NCBI GenBank assembly: GCA_937967425.1
Contig: CALBST010000346.1
Span: 1 to 5,694 of the forward strand
DNA length: 5,694 bases
Reading direction: 5' to 3'
From: an uncultured Caulobacteraceae bacterium
GTDB taxonomy: Bacteria; Pseudomonadota; Alphaproteobacteria; Caulobacterales; TH1-2
The notes beneath the pieces are model-generated. The model was not told the DNA's origin, did no database searches, and saw nothing but the letters and a program-made list of their open reading frames with translations. The position numbers were made by a program, and so were the translations under genes. Below, one piece after another: positions 1 through 5,641 of the stretch (positions are counted from its first letter, which is position 1; each line of letters opens with the position of its first letter).

Positions 1-2
1 TA

Positions 3-20
3 GGGTCCAGACTCAATTAG
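3..20 (+). repeat. Left terminal inverted repeat of the IS5-family element
   Basis: It starts GGGTCCAGAC and is partner to the right end. It agrees with the reverse complement of 824-841 at 12 of 18 positions, including the outer GGGTC and an inner AATT. The transposase stop codon (17-19) lies inside this repeat. Confidence 0.8.
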
Positions 21-774
21 AGCCAATAGGCGACGAGAGCCGCGATGTGCACGGCGGCCAAGTAATTGCGGGCCAGTTTATCGTAACGTGTGGCTACGCG
101 CCTGAAGTCCTTGAGCCGACAGAAGCAGCGTTCGATGACATTGCGGCTCTTGTAGAGCTTCTTGCTGAAGCGGTGCAGCTGGACCCGGTTGGATTTGTTG
201 GGAATGACGGGCCGCGCGCCGGCCTTGACGATGAGCGCGCGCAAGGCGTCGCCGTCATAGCCCTTGTCGGCGATCAGCGCCCGCATTGGCGGCGCCAGCG
301 CCAGCACATACGGCGCGGCGGCGATGTCGGCATGATGTCCGGGCGTGATGTGGAGGGCGTAGGGCCGGCAGTCGGGATCGCTCAGCGCATGGATTTTCGT
401 CGTGCGCCCGCCGCGCGAGCGGCCGATCGCTTGCGCTTGGTCCCCCCTTTTGCGCCGCTGGCCGAGCGGTGCGCCTTGATCGATGTGGAATCGAGCGAAA
501 GCACCACGCGATCCTTGCCGCTCAAGGCCAAAGCCTCGAAAATCGTGCGCCAGCGTCCGCGTTTGGCCCAGCGATTGAAGCGGTTGTAGATGGTCGTATA
601 GGGCCCGTATTCGCGCGGGCAATCGCGCCAGCGCGCACCCGATCGCAGCATGTGGATGATGCCGCTGATGATGCGCCGGTCGTCATCGCGTTCCGGTCCT
701 GTAAGGTTGGTCGGCAGATGCGGCTCGATCCGCGACCATTGTCTGTCGTTGAGCCAGAACAAGCCTTCGCGCAT
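17..774 (-). CDS. IS5-family DDE transposase, two frames joined by -1 recoding
   Basis: The protein cuts and joins the element ends during transposition. The first frame starts at ATG 774-772 behind a GGGAG ribosome-binding site about 5 nt upstream and, unshifted, would stop at 384-382 (130 aa). Its N-terminal part (residues 5-80, with LNDRQWSRIEPHLP and RSGARWRDCP) resembles the DUF4096 domain of IS5 transposases. A -1 shift in the A4G6 run gives a 252-aa fused product, which is the usual family length. The fusion restores the conserved order AHRSASGAKGG, then QAIGRSRGGRTTKIHAL. The DDE triad can be followed across the joint: D95 (SLDST), D170 (ADKGYD) and E215 (SRNVIERCF, the Y/R/E signature). 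A separate product from the second frame alone (possible start near 622) would lack the first Asp. No stop or other frame damage is seen. Confidence 0.88.
442..451 (-). promoter_or_regulatory. A4G6 recoding (frameshift) site in the transposase gene
   Basis: On the minus strand the run reads GCAAAAGGGGGGACC. In the first frame it is read GCA AAA GGG GGG ACC. Re-reading the last G (base 442) gives GGG GAC and enters the second frame. The joint restores the family's conserved protein sequence exactly. The run is not a classic X XXY YYZ heptamer, so ribosomal slippage and polymerase slippage on the homopolymer are both possible. Confidence 0.7.
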
Positions 775-823
775 GATCTCCCTCGCGCAGCAAATCGCCT
801 GCGCGCGAGTGAATCAGTATTCG

Positions 824-841
824 CCAATTAGGTACAGACCC
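824..841 (-). repeat. Right terminal inverted repeat of the IS5-family element
   Basis: Read on the minus strand it starts GGGTCTGTAC. This is the transposase-proximal (upstream) end. The outer GGGTC matches the left end exactly, and the TA duplication follows at 842-843. Confidence 0.8.
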
Positions 842-843
842 TA

Positions 844-1398
844 GTCTTGGCGCTTGCCTCCAACGCGCTTCACAAAGTCAACACATTCTCGCTCGTCCGC
901 GTGCGCATCGATGAGGCCGACGTTTCGCGCCTAATCACACGCGCAGAAAGCCCTGCGCCCCAGGCGTTGGCGAAACTCGGCGAGACGTGGCGCGAGCGTC
1001 TGCCTTCCACATCCGACGCGCTCTGGGCGTTTATCTGTGAGGCCAGCCAGCAGACGCTGCTCGAATTGCTCGCGGTGCTTGTGGCGCCTGCCATCGAGCT
1101 TCGCCCGGGTCGCGCCGAAGGCTTCGTCGATGCGATCTGCAGCGCGGCTGATCTCGACATGGGCAAGTACTGGAACGCAACGCCGCAGAGCTACTTCGAG
1201 CACGTTCGCAAGGACGTCATCATCGATGCGATCAGGGAAGTGAATCCAGCGCTCGATCGCAGCAAGCTCGACAAGGCGTCGAAGAAAGAGGTGCTGGACC
1301 GCGCCAAGGCGCTGTTCAAGGCCAGCAACTGGCTGCCTGAGCCGCTCCGCGCAAAAGCGTGTTCAGCGCCGTCCGCGCAAGCTATCGCCGCTGCCTAA
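844..1398 (+). pseudogene. 3' remnant of a large ParB-like plasmid partition/nuclease-fold gene
   Basis: About 184 codons remain, ending at TAA 1396-1398. Family members as I recall them are several hundred residues long, with an N-terminal ParB/sulfiredoxin-like domain, which is absent here. What is left matches the C-terminal region: a helical stretch with GETWRERLP and ALWAFI (residues 46-63 counted from TTG 847), the DLDMGKYWNATPQSYFEHV block (103-120), the VIIDAIREV helix (124-132), and the closing NWLPEPLR motif (161-168). The frame runs back into the IS and meets TAG at 829-831, so no native start remains. TTG 847 is only the first possible initiation codon inside the fragment and has no clear ribosome-binding site. 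The 5' part probably lies left of base 1, beyond the IS. Proteins of this type accompany ssb-like and ardC genes on alphaproteobacterial mobile elements, as they do here. Confidence 0.75.
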
Positions 1399-1407
1399 CC
1401 CATCCTC

Positions 1408-1441
1408 TCCGCCGTGAAGGGCTCTCTCCCTTCGCGGCGGA
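1408..1441 (+). terminator. Strong hairpin after the ParB-like gene
   Basis: A 14-bp stem (1408-1421 with 1428-1441, including one G-T wobble) closes a 6-nt loop, CTCTCT. It begins 10 nt after the stop codon. The stem is very stable, but the following bases (GCTTCTTGG) are only weakly T-rich. It may therefore be a terminator, or a hairpin that protects the 3' end of the message. Confidence 0.55.
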
Positions 1442-1657
1442 GCTTCTTGGAAAAGAGCCGAATTGAATGCGCCGCAGAAGGCAGCGCACGCAGGCGCAGT
1501 TTCGCAACCGAAACGGCTTGTCTGTGACGATAAGGCGGTAGTCGGTAGTGATCAGCGCGTCGGCCAATTGGTTGGCGCCGAGCGTCGTCCCCGACGACGT
1601 TAGTTGATCGGGGTGCAGCGCCGACCTAAGTTTGCGGCGGTCGCTGTGCAGCCGCTT
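1442..1657. other. Intergenic stretch without a convincing gene
   Basis: No frame on either strand gives a recognisable protein. Two small hairpins are visible: 1563-1576 (GCCAA / TTGGC, 4-nt loop) and 1583-1599 (CGTCGT / ACGACG, 5-nt loop). A minus-strand open frame crosses the area (from 1789 down to 1382), but it runs into the end of the ParB-like gene and is rich in Arg and Ser, as an antisense shadow would be. I see no clear promoter. The stretch may hold the promoter of the downstream pair, or be a decayed junction. Confidence 0.5.
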
Positions 1658-1662
1658 GAGGT
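1658..1662 (+). promoter_or_regulatory. Ribosome-binding site for the TTG-started membrane protein gene
   Basis: GAGGT lies 6 nt before TTG 1669-1671. It supports this start over later in-frame codons, none of which has a comparable site before the first membrane helix. Confidence 0.6.
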
Positions 1663-1668
1663 AGCGCA

Positions 1669-2229
1669 TTGTTCGAGTATTTCCTTCATCAAGCCCGTGG
1701 ATGGCGTGTGCTTGCGCATATCGTCGCTCCGATTGTCTGGTTTCAGACCGCGCTCCTGATGACCGGCGTATATCCAACCTACAATGCATCCCAAGGGGTC
1801 CAGCCGATGGAGGAGATGCCGTTTTTCAGTGGCGAATTCGCGGCGACGCGGCTGGATGCGATAATGGCATCAGGTCATGAGCAAACAGCCTTCGTCTTCT
1901 ACGGGCTCGACCTCGTCAACGCAGTTCTGATCGCTGCGGGGCTGGCCGCGATAATCGGCTTCGGGTTGCGGTCGTTTCATCGAGAAGGGCGCTTGGCGCG
2001 ATTGGCATTGCTCGCACCGCTCGCCTTGGTCTGTGCTGAATTCATCGAGAACGGACTTCTGGCGACGGCCCTCGCATTGCCCGCCTCTCGGGAGGCCTTG
2101 GGCGCTGCCGCTGGCATTGCAGCAGGCGCCAAGTTCCTCTGCTTCGGGGCCGCCGCGCTGCTCGCGCTAATTGCGGCGATTGTCGGGGGGTATACGCGGG
2201 CTTTGCATTTGCTCCGGCCTCGACAATAG
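1669..2229 (+). CDS. Small integral membrane protein with four predicted helices, function unknown
   Basis: The product is 186 aa with a likely TTG start (GAGGT 6 nt upstream). Hydrophobic segments lie near residues 14-34, 75-100, 110-136 and 145-172, which suggests a four-helix inner-membrane protein. A loop of about 40 residues between helices 1 and 2 contains VYPTYNASQG and the acidic MEEMPFF patch. Helix 3 carries a polar AEFIEN cluster (123-128), unusual inside a membrane and possibly functional. The short first segment behind a charged N-terminus could act as a signal anchor. I do not recognise a named family, and no enzyme motif is evident. The next gene starts 21 nt after the stop, so the two are probably co-transcribed. 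It lies between parB-like and ssb-like genes that otherwise belong together, so it looks like inserted cargo. Confidence 0.75.
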   Translation: MFEYFLHQARGWRVLAHIVAPIVWFQTALLMTGVYPTYNASQGVQPMEEMPFFSGEFAATRLDAIMASGHEQTAFVFYGLDLVNAVLIAAGLAAIIGFGLRSFHREGRLARLALLAPLALVCAEFIENGLLATALALPASREALGAAAGIAAGAKFLCFGAAALLALIAAIVGGYTRALHLLRPRQ

Positions 2230-2239
2230 ATCGGGATTT

Positions 2240-2245
2240 GGAGGT
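2240..2245 (+). promoter_or_regulatory. Ribosome-binding site fixing a TTG start
   Basis: GGAGGT, close to a consensus Shine-Dalgarno sequence, lies 5 nt before TTG 2251-2253. It makes this TTG the start rather than the in-frame ATG 2263-2265. Confidence 0.75.
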
Positions 2246-2250
2246 TCACA

Positions 2251-2541
2251 TTGTCGCGTGAGATGGTTGTTGTAGAGAACGTGAATCATCCCGGTAAGGT
2301 TTCCCGCGTCGATGCCGCCAAATACAGATTGGCGCGCGCGGCAATGTTGTGCGTTCTTCCAAAGCGGGGGCCCGGCATGACGCAGCATGAGATGATGCTC
2401 GCCATGCGTAGTGCCCTGCCCAATGAGATCTTCCCGGGGACGACGACAACGTGGTGGACCAAGACTGTCCAGCTGGATCTTGAAGCCAAGGGGCTAGTGA
2501 TGCGGTGCGAAGGCAAGCCGCTCCGTTGGCGCCGGACCTAA
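2251..2541 (+). CDS. Small DUF6958-like protein, possibly winged-helix
   Basis: The product is 96 aa, soluble and basic. The pattern VENVNHPGKVSRVDAAKY (residues 8-25), the helix with MLCVLPKRGPGMTQHEMM (32-49), then WWTKTVQLDLEAKGLV (68-83) and the closing KPLRW (89-93) match my memory of the DUF6958 family, whose members are about this length. The order helix, helix, then LEAKGLV followed by a short basic hairpin resembles a winged-helix fold; that is inference, and no function is established as far as I know. The TTG start is supported by GGAGGT 5 nt upstream. It follows the membrane protein gene by 21 nt and probably shares its transcript. A regulatory or DNA-binding role is possible but unproven. 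Confidence 0.75.
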   Translation: MSREMVVVENVNHPGKVSRVDAAKYRLARAAMLCVLPKRGPGMTQHEMMLAMRSALPNEIFPGTTTTWWTKTVQLDLEAKGLVMRCEGKPLRWRRT

Positions 2542-2551
2542 GCGCTAGCGC
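2542..2551. repeat. Palindrome GCGCTAGCGC after a stop codon, first copy
   Basis: A perfect 10-bp palindrome begins immediately after the TAA of the DUF6958-like gene and is followed by CACACTC. A near copy (CGCTAGCG, followed by CTCCACGCTC) begins 2 nt after the stop of the ssb-like gene at 3159-3166. Confidence 0.5.
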
Positions 2552-2646
2552 CACACTCTGGCCCGGGATGTCAGTGCGGACTGCCTTTCTCCTGCGCCAA
2601 GCTCGGTGTTACGCCTCGCATCTCACCCGCTTCCTGGTCCGCTCAT

Positions 2647-2727
2647 CGCATGCGGTCGGACGAGCGCAAGGGGCGAGCCTCCGGTCGCTGACGCGCCCCC
2701 TTGCGCGCGTCCTCGAACCCGCATGCG
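2647..2727. repeat. Long imperfect inverted repeat upstream of the ssb-like gene
   Basis: The left arm, 2647-2673, begins CGCATGCGG and ends GCGCAAGGGG. The reverse complement of the right arm, 2697-2727, begins and ends with the same two blocks. Of the 27 left-arm bases 26 match, allowing two 2-nt gaps; the only mismatch is A2663. The spacer is 23 nt. The DNA could extrude a cruciform, and an RNA from here would fold into a long stem-loop. It lies 70-150 bases before the ssb start, in a stretch with no credible gene. Candidate roles are a leader or attenuator, a replication or transfer recognition site, or a protein-binding operator; the sequence does not decide between them. Confidence 0.7.
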
Positions 2728-2740
2728 CCCGCCGTCCCAT

Positions 2741-2757
2741 CGCGGGCGAGGCCCGCG
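2741..2757 (+). promoter_or_regulatory. GC-rich hairpin in the ssb leader
   Basis: CGCGGGC (2741-2747) pairs with GCCCGCG (2751-2757) around the loop GAG. It stands between the long inverted repeat and a third hairpin, giving three consecutive stem-loops before the ribosome-binding site. Confidence 0.5.
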
Positions 2758-2763
2758 GCGCCT

Positions 2764-2779
2764 GCCGGAGCTCTCCGGC
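2764..2779 (+). promoter_or_regulatory. Palindromic hairpin next to the ssb ribosome-binding site
   Basis: GCCGGAG (2764-2770) is complementary to CTCCGGC (2773-2779). It is flanked by two GGCGCC copies (2758-2763 and 2777-2782) that could pair instead. It ends 5 nt before the GGGAGA ribosome-binding site at 2785-2790, so it could affect translation start or be a binding site for an autoregulator. Confidence 0.5.
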
Positions 2780-2796
2780 GCCACGGGAGAAGATCC

Positions 2797-3156
2797 ATGT
2801 TCCGCTTCACCATCCAAGGCCGCATCGGCCGCATCGACCAGGTCAAAGCGCCTGACGCCGTCGTTCGCATCTCCATCGCCGCCGACCGCATCGTCGAAGG
2901 CCAGGACGGCGCCTGGACCAAGACCGAATGGCTCAACTGCGTATCGTTCGACCGCGCCTTGAACGCGCGCATGCTGACCGAACTCGAAGTGGGCCAATCC
3001 GTCACGCTCGACGGTCGTATCGAGCCGCGTAAGCGCGAAGTCGAAAGCCACAAGATCACCGATCACAGCTTCGTCGTCACCCGCTTTGACCGGATGTCGA
3101 AGCCGAAGCCCAACGGCAAGGCCAAGTCCACGCCGCAGGAAGAAGCAGCGGCCTGA
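2797..3156 (+). CDS. SSB-like single-stranded DNA-binding protein
   Basis: The product is 119 aa. It starts at ATG 2797 behind GGGAGA (2785-2790, 6 nt spacer); the open frame reaches further upstream, but that part is Arg/Pro/Ala-rich and lacks a ribosome-binding site. Residues 1-98 look like an OB fold of the SSB type: a first strand FTIQGRIGRID, a central KTEWLNCVSFD (residues 42-52, matching the SSB EWxxVxxF motif), then VGQSVTLDGRIEPRKRE (65-81, the GxxVxxxGRLxxRxWE-like motif). The 20-residue tail is Lys/Pro-rich and ends EEAAA; it lacks the acidic DDDIPF-type tip with which chromosomal SSB recruits partners. It is therefore a mobile-element variant, not the housekeeping SSB. It likely coats ssDNA during transfer or replication of the element. 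ardC follows it, after a terminator. Confidence 0.85.
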   Translation: MFRFTIQGRIGRIDQVKAPDAVVRISIAADRIVEGQDGAWTKTEWLNCVSFDRALNARMLTELEVGQSVTLDGRIEPRKREVESHKITDHSFVVTRFDRMSKPKPNGKAKSTPQEEAAA

Positions 3157-3158
3157 GC

Positions 3159-3166
3159 CGCTAGCG
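3159..3166. repeat. Palindrome CGCTAGCG after a stop codon, second copy
   Basis: It begins 2 nt after the TGA of the ssb-like gene and is followed by CTCCACGCTC. It resembles the copy at 2542-2551 in both the palindrome and the flank (CAC, one base, CTC), which suggests a repeated small element or a recombination footprint. Confidence 0.5.
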
Positions 3167-3185
3167 CTCCACGCTCCTCACCATC

Positions 3186-3218
3186 GGAGCCGCCGGCAAC
3201 GGCGGCTCCTTTCTTTTC
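3186..3218 (+). terminator. Intrinsic terminator of the ssb-like gene
   Basis: A perfect 9-bp stem, GGAGCCGCC (3186-3194) with GGCGGCTCC (3201-3209), closes the loop GGCAAC and is followed by TTTCTTTTC. It lies 30 nt after the ssb stop and 50 nt before the ardC start, so ardC may depend on readthrough or on its own promoter in this short gap. Confidence 0.85.
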
Positions 3219-3268
3219 AGCCTTCAGAGCGCGGGCGCGCCAACGCGCACCCGCTGAGGACTTTCCAT

Positions 3269-4216
3269 ATGACACCGACATCCAAGCAGCGCGCTGACGC
3301 GTCGCAACCGAAGCGCAGCGCCCAAGAAGCCGCCGCGCACGTAACCGCAGAAATCACACGCTTCCTCGAACGAGGCGTCATGCCCTGGCGTGTGCCGTGG
3401 GACGCAGCGCGCGCTTACGCCGCAACACCAGGTATGCCGCTGCGCGCCACTGGCGAAGCGTACCGCGGGGCCAACGTCGTGCTGCTATGGGCCGCGCAAG
3501 CAGCGCGCGGCTATGGCCGCCGCACTTGGCTCACCTACAAGCAAGCAGAAGCGCTTGGCGCACAAGTCCGCAAAGGCGAGAAGGCTTGCCCGGTGATCTA
3601 CTATGGTAGCGCGCCGGTGCGCCACGGCGCCGCCAGCAGGGAGCCTGACCCCGACGGCAAGACCTATCGCTTCCTCAAGCTCTTTCATGTCTTCAATGTC
3701 GAGCAGATCGAAAATCTGCCGCCAGACTTCGGCGCAGAGGTAGCGGCCGAACCGAGTGAACTTCCTGCGATCTCAGAATGGGTGCGCGGTGCCGGCGCGA
3801 CGATCCGAATGGGCGGCGCACGCGCATTCTACTCGCCTATCACTGACGCCATTCACATGCCGCCGCTTCAAGCCTTCGACAACGAGGAAGCCTGGTCCGC
3901 CACGCTCGCCCACGAGGCAATCCATTTCACTGGCCATTCCAGCCGGCTTGATCGGTTGAGCGATTATGCTCGCGATCAAAAGGCTCGCGCACGCGAAGAG
4001 CTAGTAGCCGAGACCGGCACAGCCATGCTCGGCGCCATGCTCGGTTTCCGCCCCGACCACATGGAAGACCACGCGGCCTATATCGGCGACTGGCTGGCGC
4101 TCCTTCAAGATGAGCCGCGCGCGTTCCTGAGCGCGGCGGCCAAAGCGCAGGCGGCGGTGGATTGGCTGATAGCAAAAACGGGGGGAACCCCATCAGCAGC
4201 AGTGTGTCAACCCTGA
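3269..4216 (+). CDS. ardC: ArdC-type antirestriction protein with ssDNA-binding and zincin domains
   Basis: The product is 315 aa, starting at ATG 3269 behind GAGGA (3256-3260). ArdC proteins of conjugative plasmids protect incoming DNA from restriction and bind ssDNA. The N-terminal domain (about 20-145) shows the typical EITRFLERGVMPWRVPW (28-44), GANVVLLW, TWLTYKQAEALGAQVRKGEK (87-104) and FKVFNVEQ-like LFHVFNVEQ (138-146) blocks. The C-terminal zincin-like peptidase domain carries HEAIHFTGH (215-223), with H215 and H219 as metal ligands and E216 as catalytic residue; the downstream EELVAE (243-248) likely supplies the third ligand. All key residues are present, so it is probably functional. 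The last dozen residues (after about 303) are low-complexity and overlap a convergent gene by 10 bp, so the C-terminus may have been reshaped by recombination. The open frame extends upstream of 3269, but that part crosses the terminator and is not coding. Confidence 0.9.
   Translation: MTPTSKQRADASQPKRSAQEAAAHVTAEITRFLERGVMPWRVPWDAARAYAATPGMPLRATGEAYRGANVVLLWAAQAARGYGRRTWLTYKQAEALGAQVRKGEKACPVIYYGSAPVRHGAASREPDPDGKTYRFLKLFHVFNVEQIENLPPDFGAEVAAEPSELPAISEWVRGAGATIRMGGARAFYSPITDAIHMPPLQAFDNEEAWSATLAHEAIHFTGHSSRLDRLSDYARDQKARAREELVAETGTAMLGAMLGFRPDHMEDHAAYIGDWLALLQDEPRAFLSAAAKAQAAVDWLIAKTGGTPSAAVCQP
4165..4197 (-). terminator. Possible weak terminator for the minus-strand TIR gene
   Basis: Read on the minus strand, GGGG (4191-4188) can pair with CCCC (4183-4180), followed by two C, one G and TTTTT (4178-4174). 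Outer GCTGAT / ATCAGC (4165-4170 with 4192-4197) could close a larger stem. It lies 10 nt beyond the TIR stop and inside the 3' end of ardC. The short inner stem makes it a weak candidate. Confidence 0.35.
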
Positions 4217-5641
4217 TCCCGCAAAACAGTGGCGTTGATAGCCTCAAAGAGCTTGGTGCTGCCGGCAAGAGCGGCCACCCCAAGCAGCGCATCGCCAGCT
4301 TCCCCCGATACTGGGAAGGCCGCATGCCTGTCGTCTGCGGAAATCGCTGCCTCGCTCTTGGCGAGGAATTGCCTGAATAGCTCCTGGGCAGGCGTTTCGA
4401 ATTTCCCGTGCGCCTGAAGTTCCGACTCGATGGTGCTGACCGACGCGCCGATGAGTTTGTGAAACAGAGCGATGAACTCCATCGACAGCGGCAAGTCTAC
4501 ATTTGCTCCACGCTGCCTTGCCGCCTCACAGAACTGGTTAGGCGCAGTGACGCCCAGCATTGGAATAATGCGCTCCATGTGATCCTGGGGCACTTTCAGT
4601 TGCAGGACATTCAGCGCGCACTCCCAGAAGAACGTCTCCAGCAGCAGCGTTGCAGCAAAACCAATCTTTGGATCCTTCAGATAAAGAAGCGGCTCGGCTT
4701 CCAGCAATGCCGGAACAATAAGCGCTTCGCGCCATGCTTTGTGATCGTAATACCAAGGTTCAGATTCGTTTCGTGGAATGCCATCCGACTCGGCGGGACG
4801 ATCCCCCGCCGGACCCGGCACCGCGCCAATGATCCTCTGAATCCCTTCGACGAGCGTCTCGTACGCTTCAGATGTCAACCCGTCCAATCCAGCCTGTGTC
4901 GCCTGAACAATGTTGAAGGGCGTTGGAATGGAGCAGTCGCCAAATCGTATCTGCAGCAATTTATCGGCGTTGAACCCAGCGAGTGATTCCGCCCGAACCC
5001 ATTTCGAATTCACAGCGGCGCTCGACCAAATCGTCAAAACAACTTTTGCTACGGCAATCTGATCGCTGATCGCCTGATCGAATTGCGTTTCAGGCTGTAT
5101 GCGACGGTCATACCAAACTTTGATTCCCGATTTCTCTAGGCGCGAGGCAAGGTCGGCCACGAAGCGGCCGTCAGACCGAGCATACGAGATGAAAACGTCG
5201 GCCATGTCGGGAATCTGCGCTTCGTCAACAAGGACAACGTCTGCCGGGATCAACATTCCTGTCAGCGCGGCATACAGCTGGGCCTGCCCAACAGCGGCCA
5301 CTTGTGTGATGAGTTTCAACATACGCTGCCGTTCGGCGTCATAGTCTCCGCCGGGCATACCCGGCATTTCAAGAAATGACGGATGAACCTTGGACAGCAC
5401 GCGCCGAAAAGTAGATAGATCGAAGTTCTCATGCAGCGGCGGCAGTTGCTGCGCCTCAATTACGCTGTGTTCGAAAGTGGGGCGAACAAGCTGCTGGAAC
5501 CCAATCAGCACTTTGGAAGGCTCAGTCAGTTTGAGCTTAGGTTCTAACTCTCGCATCAGGGCCGAAAGGCGTTCCTTATGCAAGTTATAGTAGTCAAAGT
5601 AGCTCAGCTGAAAAGCTTCACTCCGGAGCTTTTCCTGTTTG
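4207..5641 (-). CDS. TIR-domain protein, candidate NADase immune effector, 5' end cut off by an IS
   Basis: The open frame ends at TGA 4209-4207 and stays open to the window's right edge. The first in-frame start codon is TTG 5583-5581 (458 aa from there), but it has no ribosome-binding site, and coding-like sequence (SEAFQLSYFDYYNLHKERL) continues upstream to about 5641, where an IS3-like end begins. The true start is probably lost. Counted from TTG 5583, residues 129-233 form a TIR_2-type domain: DVFISYARSD (129-138), LEKSGIKVWYD (149-159), VVLTIWSSAAVNSKWVRAE (181-199). E199 is the candidate catalytic Glu for NAD cleavage. The region before it (at least 125 residues) and the helical region after it (about 277-458, with LLETFFWECALNVLQL) match no family I recognise; one may sense or bind a trigger. 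No signal peptide or membrane helix is seen. It converges on ardC, overlapping its stop by 10 bp. Its sequence looks less GC-rich than ardC, which would fit separate acquisition. A defence role is inferred from the TIR domain only. Confidence 0.8.

Larger units (their letters stand above)
3..841 (-). mobile_element. Complete IS5-family (IS427-group-like) insertion sequence
   Basis: An 839-bp element begins GGGTC at base 3 and ends GACCC at base 841. It is flanked by a TA dinucleotide on each side (1-2 and 842-843), which fits the 2-bp target duplication known for the IS427 group; the right flank reads CTAG. The imperfect terminal repeats agree at 12 of the first 18 positions. The element carries one transposase on the minus strand, split into two overlapping frames, as is usual for this group. 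The size, short TA duplication and two-frame DDE transposase together support the assignment. Both ends and all catalytic residues are present, so the copy could be active. It sits directly against the remaining 3' part of a ParB-like gene, which it probably interrupted. Confidence 0.9.

Noticed and set aside
47..589. Plus-strand open frame of 180 codons inside the IS
   Set aside because: It is antisense to the transposase, whose protein carries the DDE motifs; the plus-strand product has no recognisable domain and no ribosome-binding site.
1382..1789. Minus-strand open frame of 135 codons after the ParB-like gene
   Set aside because: It overlaps the 3' end of the ParB-like gene and the start of the membrane protein gene in antisense, is Arg/Ser-rich and resembles no family; treated as a shadow.
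2701..2796. Upstream extension of the ssb-like protein by 32 residues
   Set aside because: The extension translates the hairpin region into Arg/Pro/Ala-rich sequence unlike SSB; ATG 2797 has a good ribosome-binding site and begins exactly with the first OB-fold strand.
2505..2962. Plus-strand open frames through the ssb leader
   Set aside because: Arg/Pro/Ser/Ala-rich products from GC-rich, hairpin-rich DNA that run into the ssb gene in other frames; no ribosome-binding site or family match.
3086..3268. Upstream extension of ArdC by 61 residues
   Set aside because: It would translate the end of ssb in another frame and the intrinsic terminator; ATG 3269 has a GAGGA site and fits the family start.
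4408..4986. Plus-strand open frame of 192 codons opposite the TIR gene
   Set aside because: Antisense to a long frame with a clear TIR domain; the product has no recognisable motifs.
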